Source: Conidiobolus incongruus B7586
Taxonomy: Eukaryota; Entomophthoromycota; Entomophthoromycetes; Entomophthorales; Conidiobolaceae
Assembly (NCBI GenBank): GCA_000697335.1
Contig: JNEM01013221.1
Coordinates: 35,282 to 99,281 of the forward strand
DNA length: 64,000 nt
Direction: 5' to 3'
Shown here: positions 1-13,074 of the stretch, piece by piece
Layout of the letters: every line of letters begins with the position of its first letter
Position numbering within the stretch: position 1 is the first letter of the stretch
Notes under the pieces: generated by a model
Told to the model about the DNA's origin: nothing
Database searches by the model: none
Seen by the model: the letters and a program-made list of their open reading frames with translations, nothing else
Program-made: the position numbers and the translations under genes

Positions 1-661
1 CCACTCGGATTCTGGAAGCTCATATCTATAAATAAAAGAGTTAGTAATTACTGCTACGATATTCACAATATATTTACAATTTTTTGTTTTCTTGAATTTT
101 TCTTCTAATTTCTTCTCTAGACCTTTTACCTAAAACTCAAAATTAATAATTAGAAAACATCCCATTCGCAAGGATCATACCTCCGGTATTAACAATAAAA
201 TTATTCTTTCTCTTTATATTAGGACCAGTCTTTTTTGAATTGAGCTCTCCAATAACAAATGGATCAATATGAAGATTGGCAAATTCTTCAAAAGAAATAA
301 GCATCAAACTGATGTAAATATTTTTAAGTATTACCAGCAGTAGATTGTTGGCCTAACATTCTTTGAGTTTGTAAGTTCATTTGAGCAATCGTCTTCCCCA
401 TAAGACACTGTGATTCGATAATTTTAGACCAATTCCCAATTCCGAATTTAATAAGTGCTTTCCGCAGTATCTGTACTTCTTCTGAAGTCCAACCTAAAAT
501 TGTGATAATTAAATTGAGCTGAATAAACGATAAAAAAATGACTTACCAGGAGAAAGTGTACAATTCCATAAACTTGCCGAGTCATTAGAACGTAAAACGT
601 TCCTTTCACCCGTAGGCATACTTTTAGGTTTGTAAATAGCAGTAGTGGGAGGCGTTGACAT
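1..661 (-). CDS. SANT/Myb-domain protein, 5' part only (runs off the window)
   Basis: Spliced gene on the minus strand. Exons are 661-547, 493-335, 285-181, 129-78 and 25 to beyond position 1. All four introns are 49-53 bases with GT-AG ends, and phase is kept throughout. The protein starts MSTPPTTAIYKPK. From about residue 38 it has a SANT/Myb-like helix-turn-helix segment (GWTSEEVQILRKALIKFG, then GNWSKI). A very regular tail follows (TIAQMNLQTQRMLGQQS, then FANLHIDPFVIGELNSKK and a basic EEIRRKIQENKK stretch). SANT domains bind DNA or histone tails in chromatin complexes, so a nuclear role is inferred. I cannot name the ortholog. The start is the first ATG of the first open exon, and the C-terminus lies outside the window. 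Confidence 0.75.
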
Positions 662-1972
662 TTTGAATAAATCAGGAATGAATAATTATTTTATAATTAT
701 TTAGTATATACTATATGCTAAAAATTTGAAAGATAGCGGGTGCGGAAAACCTATTTGAAATAACTTATTAACTCAATAAATGCCAACAAAATTTTATTAT
801 TATTGTAAAAGATAAAAATTAGTCTCAATATAAAAAACTAATTTTGAATACAGTAAAACCAACTCATATATCGCTAATTTGAACTTAGTTTATCATGTAA
901 TGGATTTCATTTTGATTGTGGGATTTTCAGAATTAATTTCGCGTTTGAAATTCAACGTGTCTCATTTTTGAATTTGAACCCTTACTCACTTAGAATCAAG
1001 ATCGATGATTGGCTAACCATCCCGACGCGATATTATCCAATCATCCGTCTCTAAATCAAGGATTTTAATTTACTTGACAAAAATAAAGCATAAAAGTTAA
1101 AATTAACACAAATAATAAACGTTAAATATAAATAGATTTAGATTTTATCTTTAACCGAAATTTTATATATGAATAAAACTTTAAATATTTTTTTACTTAT
1201 TTGAATTTACTAAAAACGAAATATTTATTGAACATATAATATATTTACTCTGCTATTCATTCAACAAATATTTATTGTATTTAAAAAATTTGAAAATTAT
1301 AATTTGTAACTATTGAATACAAGACAATAATGATTATGTTCGAAAATTTACCAAGTCTTTATATAAAAATTTACCATAAATCATTAATGAAGCTATATTA
1401 TATTCTTTTTATTTATTAGATTTAATATTCAGACTAATGAAATATTTTAATTTTATTAATGATAAACAATTATACTTTTAATAGATTTCAATTATTCATT
1501 AGATTGGCAAAATATTATGAAAATTTATTGAATGAGATTGAGTTGGGTTATATTTAAAACCATAGTATTTAAATGATAATATTTTAATAATATTAAAAAC
1601 ATAATATATCCAGGTCTATTTAGTTTAATATTCAAAAATATTTAATTGATTATAATAGTATACAAAGTATCAGAATAATAATTTTATAACTAAATTATCA
1701 TGCAAATTACAAGAAAAAAAGAATACTTATTTATTTTATTTTTACATACTACATGTATCTATATTTAAATATTTATTAGTTTAAAAGTTAAATTTATACA
1801 AATTTCATTTCATTTCTGACAAATATTTAATAAATTTGAACAAAATCAATTTGGTGAATTTTACAACCTATTTCAAATATCCCACAATTCCAAAAAAATT
1901 AAATATCTATTTTAAATATCATTATTCTTTATACCAATTTGATATATTTAATTGTTAATAATCGAAATAAAT
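662..1972. other. Intergenic region between divergent genes; candidate shared promoter
   Basis: This gap separates the divergent SANT gene and MAK11. It is AT-rich with no credible open frame. A locally GC-richer patch at about 955-1050 holds an inverted pair of CCAAT-type motifs (separate entry). Nothing else was recognised. Confidence 0.6.
1004..1045. promoter_or_regulatory. Inverted CCAAT-box pair
   Basis: GATGATTGG at 1004-1012 and CCAATCATC at 1037-1045 are perfect 9-base inverted arms, so an ATTGG and a CCAAT face each other across 24 bases that include ACGCGAT. The pair is about 340 bases from the SANT gene start and about 930 bases from the MAK11 start. CCAAT is the classic binding site of the fungal HAP/NF-Y factor. 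Regulatory use here is inferred from motif and position only. Confidence 0.3.
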
Positions 1973-3345
1973 ATGAAAGATAAATCTACTCTATTTGAAG
2001 TGATAATTGGAACTTATGAAAAAATTTTATACGGTTTACAAGTTACCGAAATAAAAAATTCTAAATTTCCATTAAAAATTGAACCCAGTTTTATTATTCC
2101 TGCTCATTTAAACTCTATTAAAACTTTAAAATGTGGTGGTAGATTTTTAGCTTCCGGTAGTGCCGACGAAAACATCATGTAATTTATCTAGTCTTGAATA
2201 TTTAATTTCATTTTTATTAATACAACCCTATATAGTGTTTATGACTTGAAAAAGAGGATTGATCTTGGCACTCTAATGCATCACCAAGGTATTTTGTTAT
2301 ACTTAATTAAATATCGAATTTATATTAATTTTACTATAGGTTCCATTACCTCTCTCCAATTTGTTGGTCAAAAGAACCTTCTTTCAGCAAGTGAAGATAG
2401 CTCTATTGTCATTTGGAAAACTAAAGACTGGGAATTATTAAAAGTATTGCGTGGTCACAAGTAATATAATTACATTCATCTAATGATTTTTATTAATTTG
2501 TTATCTATTTAGGGGTCGCATCAATGATATTTCCGTACATCCTAACGGTCAACTTGCTCTCAGTGTAGGACAAGATAAGTCACTATTCGTATGGAATTTA
2601 ATGACTGGTAAAAAGGCCTCTTCCATTAATCTCAGAAAAGGTAGAATTAAATATTGATATCGCTATAATATCAATACTTATCATATTTTTAGAGGGCCTT
2701 TCTGTATTCTGGGACAAATTGGGCACATACTATGCCGTTTTATTCGATTCATCCATTCAAATTTATAGTATTGGTGTAAGAATATTAATGTACATATAAA
2801 ATTAATTTCAATTTATTCACCACATTTTTCAATAGCTTCCAGATCCTAAGCACACTATTACTGCTAAAGCCACGAGATTCACGTCAGCTGAATTTGTTCA
2901 ACACAAAGATGATATATATTTAATTGCTGGTTGCAACAACTCTTCCTTTTATATTTATGGCCCCCTAAATGGTGATTTCAAACAAGAGAATCACTATGTT
3001 GTCAAAGGACATAAAACAAGAATCAAGTCCATCAAATTCATTGCTAAGGATGACAAAATGACCTATTTAGTCACTTCTTCATCCGATGGTTTAGTCGTCG
3101 TATGGGAATGGGACAAATTATTAACAACTCTAAAATCTGAAAAATCTACAAACTATGATATTTCAGAAAAAATATCATCACTTGCAGTTGTATACAAACA
3201 TAAGAAATTAGTTCCAGAAGTCAAACCTAATATAGAGAAAACTGAATCTAAACATGAAGATCCCATTGATCTTCCTGTGGGCGGCATATGGTTTGGAAAG
3301 GTTAGAGTTACTTGTATGGATATCAATCCTGCTGATTATAAATAG
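1973..3345 (+). CDS. MAK11: Mak11 / PAK1IP1-like WD40 protein, 60S ribosome assembly
   Basis: Six exons: 1973-2178, 2236-2288, 2340-2460, 2513-2640, 2693-2775 and 2836-3345. They give 366 residues with phase kept at each 51-60-base intron. The ATG at 1973 is the first in frame. The WD40 repeats read as Mak11: GTYEKILYGLQ near the N-terminus, then LASGSADENIIVYDLKKR, GTLMHHQGSITSLQF, LLSASEDSSIVIW, HKGRINDISVHPNGQLALS and a late SSSDGLVVVWEW repeat. Mak11 family proteins act in the nucleolus in pre-60S maturation; the animal homolog also binds PAK1 kinase. The C-terminal tail is short and charged. Family assignment is firm and function is taken from the family. Confidence 0.9.
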
Positions 3346-4659
3346 ACTTATTAAGTTATAATATTCTTCAAATAAATTATTAGACTTAATACATTATAAG
3401 TAATGTAAACTTATTATAGCCTTTGTTCGATGATTTTGGTATTCCAAGATTTCAATCTCTGTCAGATACAGTAATGATATCTACATCAATTTAAGTTATA
3501 GATACTTGAACAGTGCGTTGAACTTTAGATATAAAATTTGTTTAATAATTTTATATCTAACTGCTTATAGGTCATTCAATTTACAATTTGAAAATTTATA
3601 ATATATTAAAAAAATTTTATAATTTTGTTAAAATTAGAATTTTTAATCATCATTATAATTATTTTATTTTAATTTGGCAGTTAACATTATTATTGCTATC
3701 TTTTATAACGAATATAATGATCATTGGTCAATTTAATCTTTTGAAAACAAAAATATATTTTAGACAACCTTAAATGTAAACAATTCATTATCGACAAAAG
3801 TTAATCAACATATGAAACATTAATAAAACTACTTTTTGAAATTGTATACTGTCTATAATTCATGCAACTATCTGATCAATATAAATATATATTAACAAAT
3901 TTACTTGAAAATGCTGCAATTATGAGTTTTATTTGATATTTCACAGTATCTAAAATATATTGTATTTAATTTAAAAATTTATCTTATATTAACTAATTAC
4001 AAATTTCGGGACCTATATATTTGAGAATATATAAAGTTGAATAAATTTCACATGTTGATAGAATTATTATGCAGATAAATACTAGTTTGAATAATATATT
4101 TATTTTAATAATTATCAGTCATATATTCATATCGATTAAAATAATCTAAACTAAAATAATTCAAATTGTAAATTTTTATAATATTGAGATAATTAAAGGA
4201 AATTAACTATTAACTATTTCTGAATATTCATATTATTACTAACAATTTTGTAAAAAATTGTCTGAAATTCCCAAATATTTTCCTTGAGAACAATATTGTT
4301 AAGTATTTTTTGTTCATGAACATATATTTCAAAGGTATATAATATATGTTGTGGTAAATGCGGAGCTATTAAAAATTTTAAGAGATAGGTGATATTTGTC
4401 TTTGAAGATATTAAAGATTTGATAAAATCAAATTTGAATACAGTCATGACCAAGTTGTATATTATGTAATAAATTGTTATAATTGTATGCAATCAGAACC
4501 TGTTCTATAATTCACACCACTATTATCATCTCACCAATTTTCATACCCATAATTTTCCATCAACGTGAATGGAGATTTATGGATGACTGTGACCGAATAA
4601 TAACGAAAATTATCTCTAGTCAATTATTACAGCTTGGAGAAATTTGAACTCTATCAACC
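3346..4659. other. Intergenic, AT-rich, no gene seen
   Basis: Short open frames occur on both strands (for example 3588-3773 and 4214-4492). They are low-complexity I/N/Y/F-rich translations with no recognisable motif. The last 150 bases (4500-4659) are slightly richer in GC and probably hold the TSC13 promoter and leader. Confidence 0.6.
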
Positions 4660-5565
4660 ATGAAATTAATCTTAACAGGAGGATCCAAATCCAACCCCAA
4701 AAAATATGATTTGACCGTTGAACTTCCCGACACCGCCACCGTCGGAGATCTTCAAGCCAAAATTGTGGCTAAATATCCCAAACTCACTCCTGAAAGGCAG
4801 AGAATTAAGTATAATGAAAAGGTATTGAAGAACCCTTCGGATACATTAAAAGCCTATGATTTATCTGATGGTGCCACCTTGTCTTTAAAGGACTTGGGTC
4901 CTCAAATTGGTTGGAGAACTGTATTCTTGATCGAATATGCCGGCCCTCTATTCATCCATCCTCTGTTTTACTATTTCTCTAGCCTCTTCTATGGACAAGA
5001 AGTTCAACACAGCTCAGTTCAAACTGCGGCCTACTATATGGTTATGGCCCACTTTTTAAAGCGTGAATTTGAAACCGTTTTTGTTCATCGTTTTAGTAAT
5101 GGAACTATGCCTTTCTTCAATGTTTTTAAGAATTCATTCCACTACCATGTCCTTTCTGGAGTTTTATTGGCTTATTTCACCTATGGTCCTTCCTTATCTG
5201 CCACTTCTCCATCTTCCTTCCGTAGCGATGTGAGCTTTTATCTTCCTATTTTGTTGTTTATTTACGGACAAATCTCTAACTTGAGCACTCATATCACCCT
5301 TCGCAACTTGCGTCCTCCTGGCTCTACAGTTCGTAAGATTCCTTATGGCTATGGCTTCGATTGGGTCAGCTGTCCTAACTACCTCTTCGAATCTATTGTT
5401 TGGATCGCTTTTGCTTTATTGACCCGTACCTTTGCCTCTTTGTTATTCTTATCTGTTTCAGTTGGTCAAATGTATCTCTGGTCTGTTAAAAAGCACAAGC
5501 AATACCGTAAAGAATTCCCCAATTATCCTAAAAATCGTAAAATATTCATTCCATTTATCCATTAA
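4660..5565 (+). CDS. TSC13: Very-long-chain enoyl-CoA reductase (Tsc13/TECR)
   Basis: Intronless frame of 301 residues. It catalyses the last step of each ER fatty-acid elongation cycle, NADPH-dependent reduction of trans-2-enoyl-CoA, feeding sphingolipid and very-long-chain lipid synthesis. The N-terminal ~85 residues look like the ubiquitin-fold domain typical of TECR (ATVGDLQAKI, then TPERQRIKY). The C-terminal half is a steroid 5-alpha-reductase-type membrane domain: NLRPPGS, then IPYGYGFDWVSCPNYLFE, and a terminal QYRKEFPNYPKNRKIFIPF close to the family C-terminus. Several hydrophobic segments support an ER multi-pass protein. Length fits the family (about 300-310). Confidence 0.95.
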   Translation: MKLILTGGSKSNPKKYDLTVELPDTATVGDLQAKIVAKYPKLTPERQRIKYNEKVLKNPSDTLKAYDLSDGATLSLKDLGPQIGWRTVFLIEYAGPLFIHPLFYYFSSLFYGQEVQHSSVQTAAYYMVMAHFLKREFETVFVHRFSNGTMPFFNVFKNSFHYHVLSGVLLAYFTYGPSLSATSPSSFRSDVSFYLPILLFIYGQISNLSTHITLRNLRPPGSTVRKIPYGYGFDWVSCPNYLFESIVWIAFALLTRTFASLLFLSVSVGQMYLWSVKKHKQYRKEFPNYPKNRKIFIPFIH

Positions 5566-5867
5566 ATATTAAATGATCAATAAATAAGAAAATAATGATG
5601 ATTATTTATCTAATAATTAATGTAATTTAAATTAATAGTTCTAATATACTTGCTCTGGTTCATAATAATAGGAAATTATTGAAAATGAATGATAATCAAA
5701 TTGATTAAATTAATTTGAATTTGAAACGTTTGAAAGTAGTTAAATAAGGAAATTAACTTGAAAGAAGTAAATGATTGTCAATGGATATGAAATAACTTTA
5801 GTATATAAATCAACTACATTTAATAAATTCAATCAATAGTAATTTATTATAAAATATTGATTGAAAG
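5566..5867. other. Short intergenic spacer
   Basis: AT-rich spacer between the TSC13 stop and the next start. The last ~100 bases are presumably promoter and leader of the secreted-protein gene. No motif was recognised. Confidence 0.5.
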
Positions 5868-6122
5868 ATGAAATTAGCCTTAATTACTTTTATTTTCAGT
5901 TTGGTTTCATGTCAAAAGGTTTGGAACAATGCTGACGATAGTGAGCAATTTGTTAACAACGGTAAAGTAAGAGTCTGGAATGATGCCGAAGACCAAGATC
6001 AAAGAATAGTCATTGGAAGCAAAGATATTGTCAACGACGGTTTTCACATGCCTACATTTCTGGAGTTTTTTGAGCTAGAGGAAGATAATAGAGAGGGTGA
6101 TGTCGAAGAAATTATATTATGA
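5868..6122 (+). CDS. Small putative secreted acidic protein with an internal repeat
   Basis: Single-exon frame of 84 residues starting at ATG 5868. The first ~15 residues (MKLALITFIFSLVSC) form a typical signal peptide, with likely cleavage near SCQ. The mature part holds an imperfect duplication: KVWNNADDSEQ followed by RVWNDAEDQDQ. The tail is strongly acidic (FELEEDN and on). No known domain was recognised and there are no further cysteines after the signal. It resembles the many small secreted proteins of fungi, but its function is unknown. A clean signal peptide and a repeat in an otherwise AT-rich background support a real gene. An extra exon cannot be excluded. Confidence 0.55.
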   Translation: MKLALITFIFSLVSCQKVWNNADDSEQFVNNGKVRVWNDAEDQDQRIVIGSKDIVNDGFHMPTFLEFFELEEDNREGDVEEIIL

Positions 6123-6360
6123 AAATCATAAATTTACGCTCTTCAGGATTAACATAATTGAAAAAAAAGTAAATATGTAAACGAGTCGTTAAATACTGAA
6201 ATCCCGACACACTTATTTTATACTTTGAGAAGCTAAACCCTATCAAGACTAATTCATTTTTATATAGTAATTCAGAACTTATTTATTTAATAAAAACAAA
6301 AATAATTTGTTAATTTAATTTTGAAATTTATTAATAAATAGCACTGGTTTAATTTTACAA

Positions 6361-8757
6361 TTAATGAAACGTTCTGGTGGTTCCTAAACCCCATTCACCC
6401 ACAATCTTCATGCTAGCTTCCGCACCTTGACTCAATAAGTCCAACTGATCCTCAACCTTTTTGTCGACACCAGCAGAACTATTTGTAAGTTCAAAGCGGT
6501 ACAGACATTTACTGATGGATACCCAAGGATCTCTACCGCCGCCAGGAGCGAGGACTTCTTCACGGAAAATGGAACCTATATCACCACGAAGCTCATGGCC
6601 TGCAAAGCCTTTGGTCCAAATTCTATTGGCAAAACAGCGGCCTAGAAGATAGCTATAATATGTTGCGCTGTAAGAAAATAAGTGACCAAACTTAATACCG
6701 AGATGAGTATTGTTAACATAGGGATAAGTTCCCCATTTATTTTGCCAATCTTGTATGACCTGATAACTAAAATTAGGCTCAGGAGGATTCGATAAATCAA
6801 TTGAGTGATATGATTGGTCAATTGCACTGAGCAAGATCTGGTGCTGTGTCTCTAAAGTGTTAAATGGACTTGACAGCTTTTTATACTCATCAATCAAAGG
6901 AAGAGGAATGGGTTCTAATGTACTGTAATGCTTGGCATAGAATGGAATTGCAGTAGATGAAGTACCCAAGGTCTCCATGAAAATAGATGGTAATTCGACA
7001 AAGTCAATTTTGCAACGAGTTCCAGCAACGTTGTGGAAATCAGTTCGTGCAACCATACTATGAATAGCATGGCCCATTTCATGGAATAAAGTTTCAACTT
7101 CGTTCATGCTTAGAAAAGTAGGTGTACCATTTATGGGGTGGTTAAAGCAGCAGGAGAGCACAACAACAGGAATTTGATAGCTTTTGGGTCCTTGTGTATG
7201 TATAGGCCCCATTGCTGGATTTTCTATGATGTGAGAATTGGAGTGAATACTATTATGATCATCGTCGTCTATTCTCCTGCTACACTGTAGAGTGTAATGT
7301 GCGGCAATAGGCGGCTTGTTGGGTCTGCCAAAAAGATCAAAGTAAATAATTCCAACGACAGAGTCTGATTCATCTAAAACTTCGACCTTTCTTACTGAAG
7401 GATCCCATAGCTCAGTGTAACTTACATCATCTACCAATCTAAATCTCAATTGATACATTGTTTCAAGTATATTGGATAATCCTTTGATCACTGTTCCTAC
7501 TGAGAAATATTGACTCATCTTTTTGAGAATAGTTCGATGACTTTGGCGAAGTTGAGATTCATAAAGATGAGTGTAATATTGTTGATCCCATCCATAAATT
7601 TCACTGGATTTCTCGTTCTGCATCTTCAATTGTCTCAATAAATTCATTTCATGATTCAATTTTGGCTGGCTCTTGGAAACAAGTGAGCTTAAGAAAGTAG
7701 CAACATTTTGAGGGCTATGTGCCATCTTGTCCTCCAGGAACAAGTGAGCAAATGTGGGCTTTCCTAACAAATTAGCCAGTTCTGCACGCTTCATGAGCAT
7801 TGTTTCTAGTACTTGAACTTGGCGTGGAGATGGTTGATTGGAAGCGATATACATTTTTTGACGAAGTTTGCTATCATGAGCAGTCCTCAATAAGAGAGAA
7901 GAATGATATGGTGTAGTAGGAATGAATTGAACACTCTGAGTACCATTCCACCAGCCTTCGCATCCTCTAAGCTCTGATCGATCTACTTGAATGGAATTTT
8001 TCAAAGGACTTGTTTCTGATAAAAATTCACGACCCAATTCATTAATATCGTCATTTAATGATACAAATTGTCTTCTACTCATTTCATCTAAATGAATACC
8101 GCTCTTTTCAAAATCAATGAGAAATAATCGAGCTACCGCAAGCTCTTCATCCGACATATGCTTGACTAAATCTTTATCTTTGAGTAAATCTTTTAAGGTC
8201 TATAAAGACAGAAAAATTAATATCTCAGACTAGTTTAGTTATAATTTACTTACATGATAGAGCCCTGGATGGGTGTTGAGTGTGTTCATAAAGCTAACAA
8301 CTTCCAAATAAGCTTTGTTAGCATAATTCAAAAATTTTGGATTTGGATGTAATGATCTAACCAACTCTGCAACATCTATAATGCTACATAAAACATCTGA
8401 CAGTTGGTCTAATCTTTTTACAATTTTCAATTTATCCTGGTTTTCTAAATTAGGTTGACAAATTTTATCAACCAATATCTTCGCTTTTTGAATGGTAAAC
8501 TGGGACCAACTTATAAATCCTGAAGGTTCAATTAAAAAGGGCTTCCCGAGGAGTCCATTGGAAGAAGGATATTTGTTTAATCTTTGCGACCACAAATGTG
8601 GGACATCGAAACCCAAGCGTAAATCTTTCTCTCTATTATTTTCCAAGGATTGAGATATAGTCTCAGTTTTTATACTAACAAATCTCTTAATTTGATATGT
8701 ATTAACTCGTTTAATGGAGCTATTATGTATTCTCTGTATAATTTTAGAATAAATCAT
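6361..8757 (-). CDS. OCT1: Mitochondrial intermediate peptidase (M3 metallopeptidase)
   Basis: Two exons, 8757-8254 and 8199-6361, give 780 residues. The enzyme removes an octapeptide from precursors already cut by the matrix processing peptidase. The N-terminus is rich in K, R, S and I without acidic residues, as in a matrix-targeting presequence. The zinc site HEMGH is at about residues 541-545, with the downstream glutamate region ELPSIFMET. Other family blocks include the arginine-rich start of the M3 core (LGKPTFAHLFLEDKMA) and FGHLFSYSATYYSYLLGR near the C-terminus. Length matches fungal Oct1 (about 770-800). The start is the first ATG; an upstream TTG in frame was ignored. Confidence 0.93.
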
Positions 8758-11490
8758 ATTGAAGATCAAAATGTGGGGTTATGAATCAACCAAATAAATT
8801 AATTGAACGAAAATAATAATATTTGAATTTTAATAAATTATAGTCGTTATTAAATATTAATATAATTGTTGAAATTATGATATTTGCTAATTTAATAGTT
8901 TAATGTTGGAATTTAAGGATTACCATGAATACTCTTTTGGCTAATTAATGGTTTTAGTATAGCTCCTTTTTATGGGATTTGTCAAGATAGAATCCAGGTT
9001 TATTTAATGTTTGTTGATAAAAGGGTGAATAAAATTGATTCATGTGAAAATCAATCTATCAATTTTTGTTAATGTTCATTAATTCACTATAACCTTAAAA
9101 CATATCATTACTTTTAAAAATCACTAATCGTTAATGCACAATATTCTAACCTCAATTATACTCTATTGTTATACTTATATTCCGAGTAATTTTTTCCAAC
9201 ATCATATTTCGAATTTTCCAAATGGGGAAATAATAGTTATTTCATGAATAATAATAATAATAACAATAACTAAGATTAAGAGTTTGATATTTGAATATAA
9301 CTAATAACATATATAATACGAACTTTGATCTATTTCATCAATTACATTAGTTAAATATTTTATATTTATACAATAGATTTAGCCAATTTTATAATATTTT
9401 TAGAATACATAGATATCAGAACAAACTTTCAGTAATAAGGAAATTTGATTCAGTAATGAATTTAATTTTGCGTAGGATAATTTAAATATTGATTGAAGTA
9501 TTGAATAATCGAATATGATGTAACCACATTAAAATAATGCTATTATTAAAAAATATTTTATTATAAAGTTATTAAACTATTTCTCAATTCGATAATACTT
9601 TATATAATCATAGTGTATACTTTGTTATTCCCAAACTATTTATGATAAACAATCAGTTGATGTTATATTCAGTTTGTGCTGGAAATGCTATTTAATTACA
9701 TCTTTATATATTTTACTTTTGAAGGATAATTTTATAATATTAGTTTCAAAATTTTCCTGTATTATGAATATTTCATTTAATTTTACCGACTTGTGGTCAC
9801 TGTAAATTTATTTCAAATACAAATTTTTTACCAAGGTAGACAATTATAAAATTTTACATTTCCTCGGCTTTTTCATGCCTTGTTCAGAACATATAATTTT
9901 TTGACCTATATACATTTTGGATATATAACTCAATAACTGTATAGTAACTTGCAAAGCTGAGCTTTACCGATAATATTTTCAATTATCATTTATAATCATT
10001 TTTGTAATATCACAATAAGTAAGATTCTAGCATTTTATATTAAAATCAGGATGTTTAAGGGCAATCAAGATGTATAATATCATCAATTATTTAAATTTGA
10101 TTCTAAAATTCTATTAACTATTTTTGTATTTTATAATATGTTTAAAAGTTTTAGAATTCAATATCTATTTCAACATAATTTATTTACTATATTAAATTAT
10201 TGATTTTATATATAATTCAAATATAATTATATGGGAATAGAATCAATAAAATATATTACTGGTACAGTTAATTAGCAATTAATATTATATAATTCTATAT
10301 TACAAGAGATAAATCATAATTTCATATATTTATATACCTATATTTGTTAAATGATGTTTTTCTATAAACTAATCAAAACATTATTTCAAAATTATTTTAT
10401 CTAATATAATCTATTAAAGTTAAATATCATTGTTAATATTAGGCAATCTTTAACATTACGTAGTTTTATCATTGGTATAACACACTAAATAAAACTAGAA
10501 TATATGTATTAATTTAAAATTCGATGAATTATTTAATTAAAAAAATTTTAATCATCAAGTTCAAATATATAATGCAAATAATAAATATATTAGAAATCAA
10601 GTTGAAAGATGATATTATATTTAAATATGACTATATTTCTGATATTTAATTAAAAATCTAAATATTTACATTAATAAATATGATATTTAAAACCAATACA
10701 AATTTTTTTTCATCAACTATCAAAATATTACTTAATATTTTCATTAAATAATTTAAAAAATCGAATATTAAATTACTTATTAGACGATTATTAGTAGAAT
10801 AAGCTAAAAAAATATTCGAATTCTTAGTGTTCAAAATGTATAATAAAAACTGATATTATTATATTGATTTTAATTGTTTACGTTGGTATATTTATATATG
10901 CTAATATTATAAATATTTAGTATACAAAACATAACATTTAAATAATTCGATGATTTTTGAATTGCTATTATTATATATATTGAAGAGATCAGTAATGACC
11001 TTAATTGCATTTAATTAATACAATATACTGCTAATTTAATGATGATATTTTTAATATTAGTTAAAATTTTGCAAATTTGAATAATTCAAATAATATAGCA
11101 TAGACATGTAAAATACGGTATTTGCTATTACAGGTTGTTTGAACTCAGGAAATAAGGATATTCGAAAAAAATCATTAAGTAAAGTATACATACTTAAATA
11201 AATGAATTAATAAAATAACACTATATATAATTTTATATATAACAATAGTAATATATTCCAATTTTTACTGTATCACTGGAAAAAAAATCAAATCATAAAA
11301 TTGAAACAAAAATAATTCCAAAAAAGTTAATTTAAACCTCAAATTGCAAATCATAGGGAAAATATGCAGAAAATATGAAGAAAATTAAGGAGAAAAGTGA
11401 TAAATTTTACAAAATAGATTTGGGTATTACTAATTGTACGGCCTCTTAAACTGGAAATCCCTTTCGCAGTTGAATATCATCAGATACACA
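8758..11490. other. 2.7-kb AT-rich intergenic desert
   Basis: No open frame of useful length and no recognisable exon was seen on either strand. The last ~300 bases (11280-11490), purine-rich then with a CTTTCGCAG patch, are the likely promoter and leader of RPS15. Otherwise simple AT-rich sequence. Confidence 0.6.
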
Positions 11491-12225
<735 letters not shown>

Positions 12226-13074
12226 ACGTATATTACTGGATATGTTGGCAATAAACTGACAATATTTGTACACTTCGATATTTACCAACACCGTCATTAT
12301 ATATATATATATATATATTGTATATCAACTCCCATACATTATTCAAGGCTATGTATCTTAGTATATCAAGTTTTTCTCCATAACAGGGTTCTTTGTTACA
12401 TTTCGATAATACATATTTGCATTCATATACTGACAAATTTATTCACCATTTTTCTATCTTCATATTTTGATATTTTGCCCAATATCATTAAATTCTCTGA
12501 TCATGTCAATTTTCATATCGCTCATTTCATTCTACTATTTTATACACATTAATTATTTTATAGATCCTATTTATTAACACATATCTTATTCTTGACAGTC
12601 CTAAATCAATTCATTTTAACCACTTTTTATTCTGTATTTAGGGTCATTTTTCCATATTCAGTATATATATAGTAGCACTTGAATCTTCTTACAAATATAT
12701 TATAAACAACAATCAATATAAGCAATATGTTTTTTGATATTTTTAATTAATTGTATGCGTAATCAATTTATCATATTAAAATAATAAATTTTAGTACTAT
12801 ACTCAATTTGGAATTTATGATAATATTGTTTATGAATTTAATAGACGCATTAAAATTCAATTTTTTATCAAATGGTATTTTAGTTATTTTTATTATAAAA
12901 ATTTACCATTATTTTTGAATTTTGTTAAAATGAACAATTCAAAAAATAATAAAACAAACGATATAAATCTTCAAATTAAAGGGATATTATTGTTTAATTA
13001 AATTCAAATTGGTTAAAAATGAATTAATTTTTGTTGGTTCTTAAATAATTAACTAATTAATTGAAAACCATGCT
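12226..13074. other. Convergent intergenic region with a TA microsatellite
   Basis: Lies between the stops of RPS15 and the dynein intermediate chain. It holds an (AT)n run at about 12298-12318 and otherwise AT-rich 3' flanking DNA. No gene was seen; frames at 12103-12436 on the minus strand overlap the RPS15 end and its 3' flank and look like chance. Confidence 0.6.
12298..12318. repeat. (AT)n microsatellite
   Basis: About ten uninterrupted AT units just downstream of RPS15. Confidence 0.9.

Noticed and set aside
965-985. GGGTTCAAATT on the minus strand as a tRNA B box
   Set aside because: No matching A box, T stem or acceptor stem could be built around it.
4214-4492. 92-codon minus-strand frame
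   Set aside because: I/Y/N/K-rich text with no motif; typical chance frame at this base composition.
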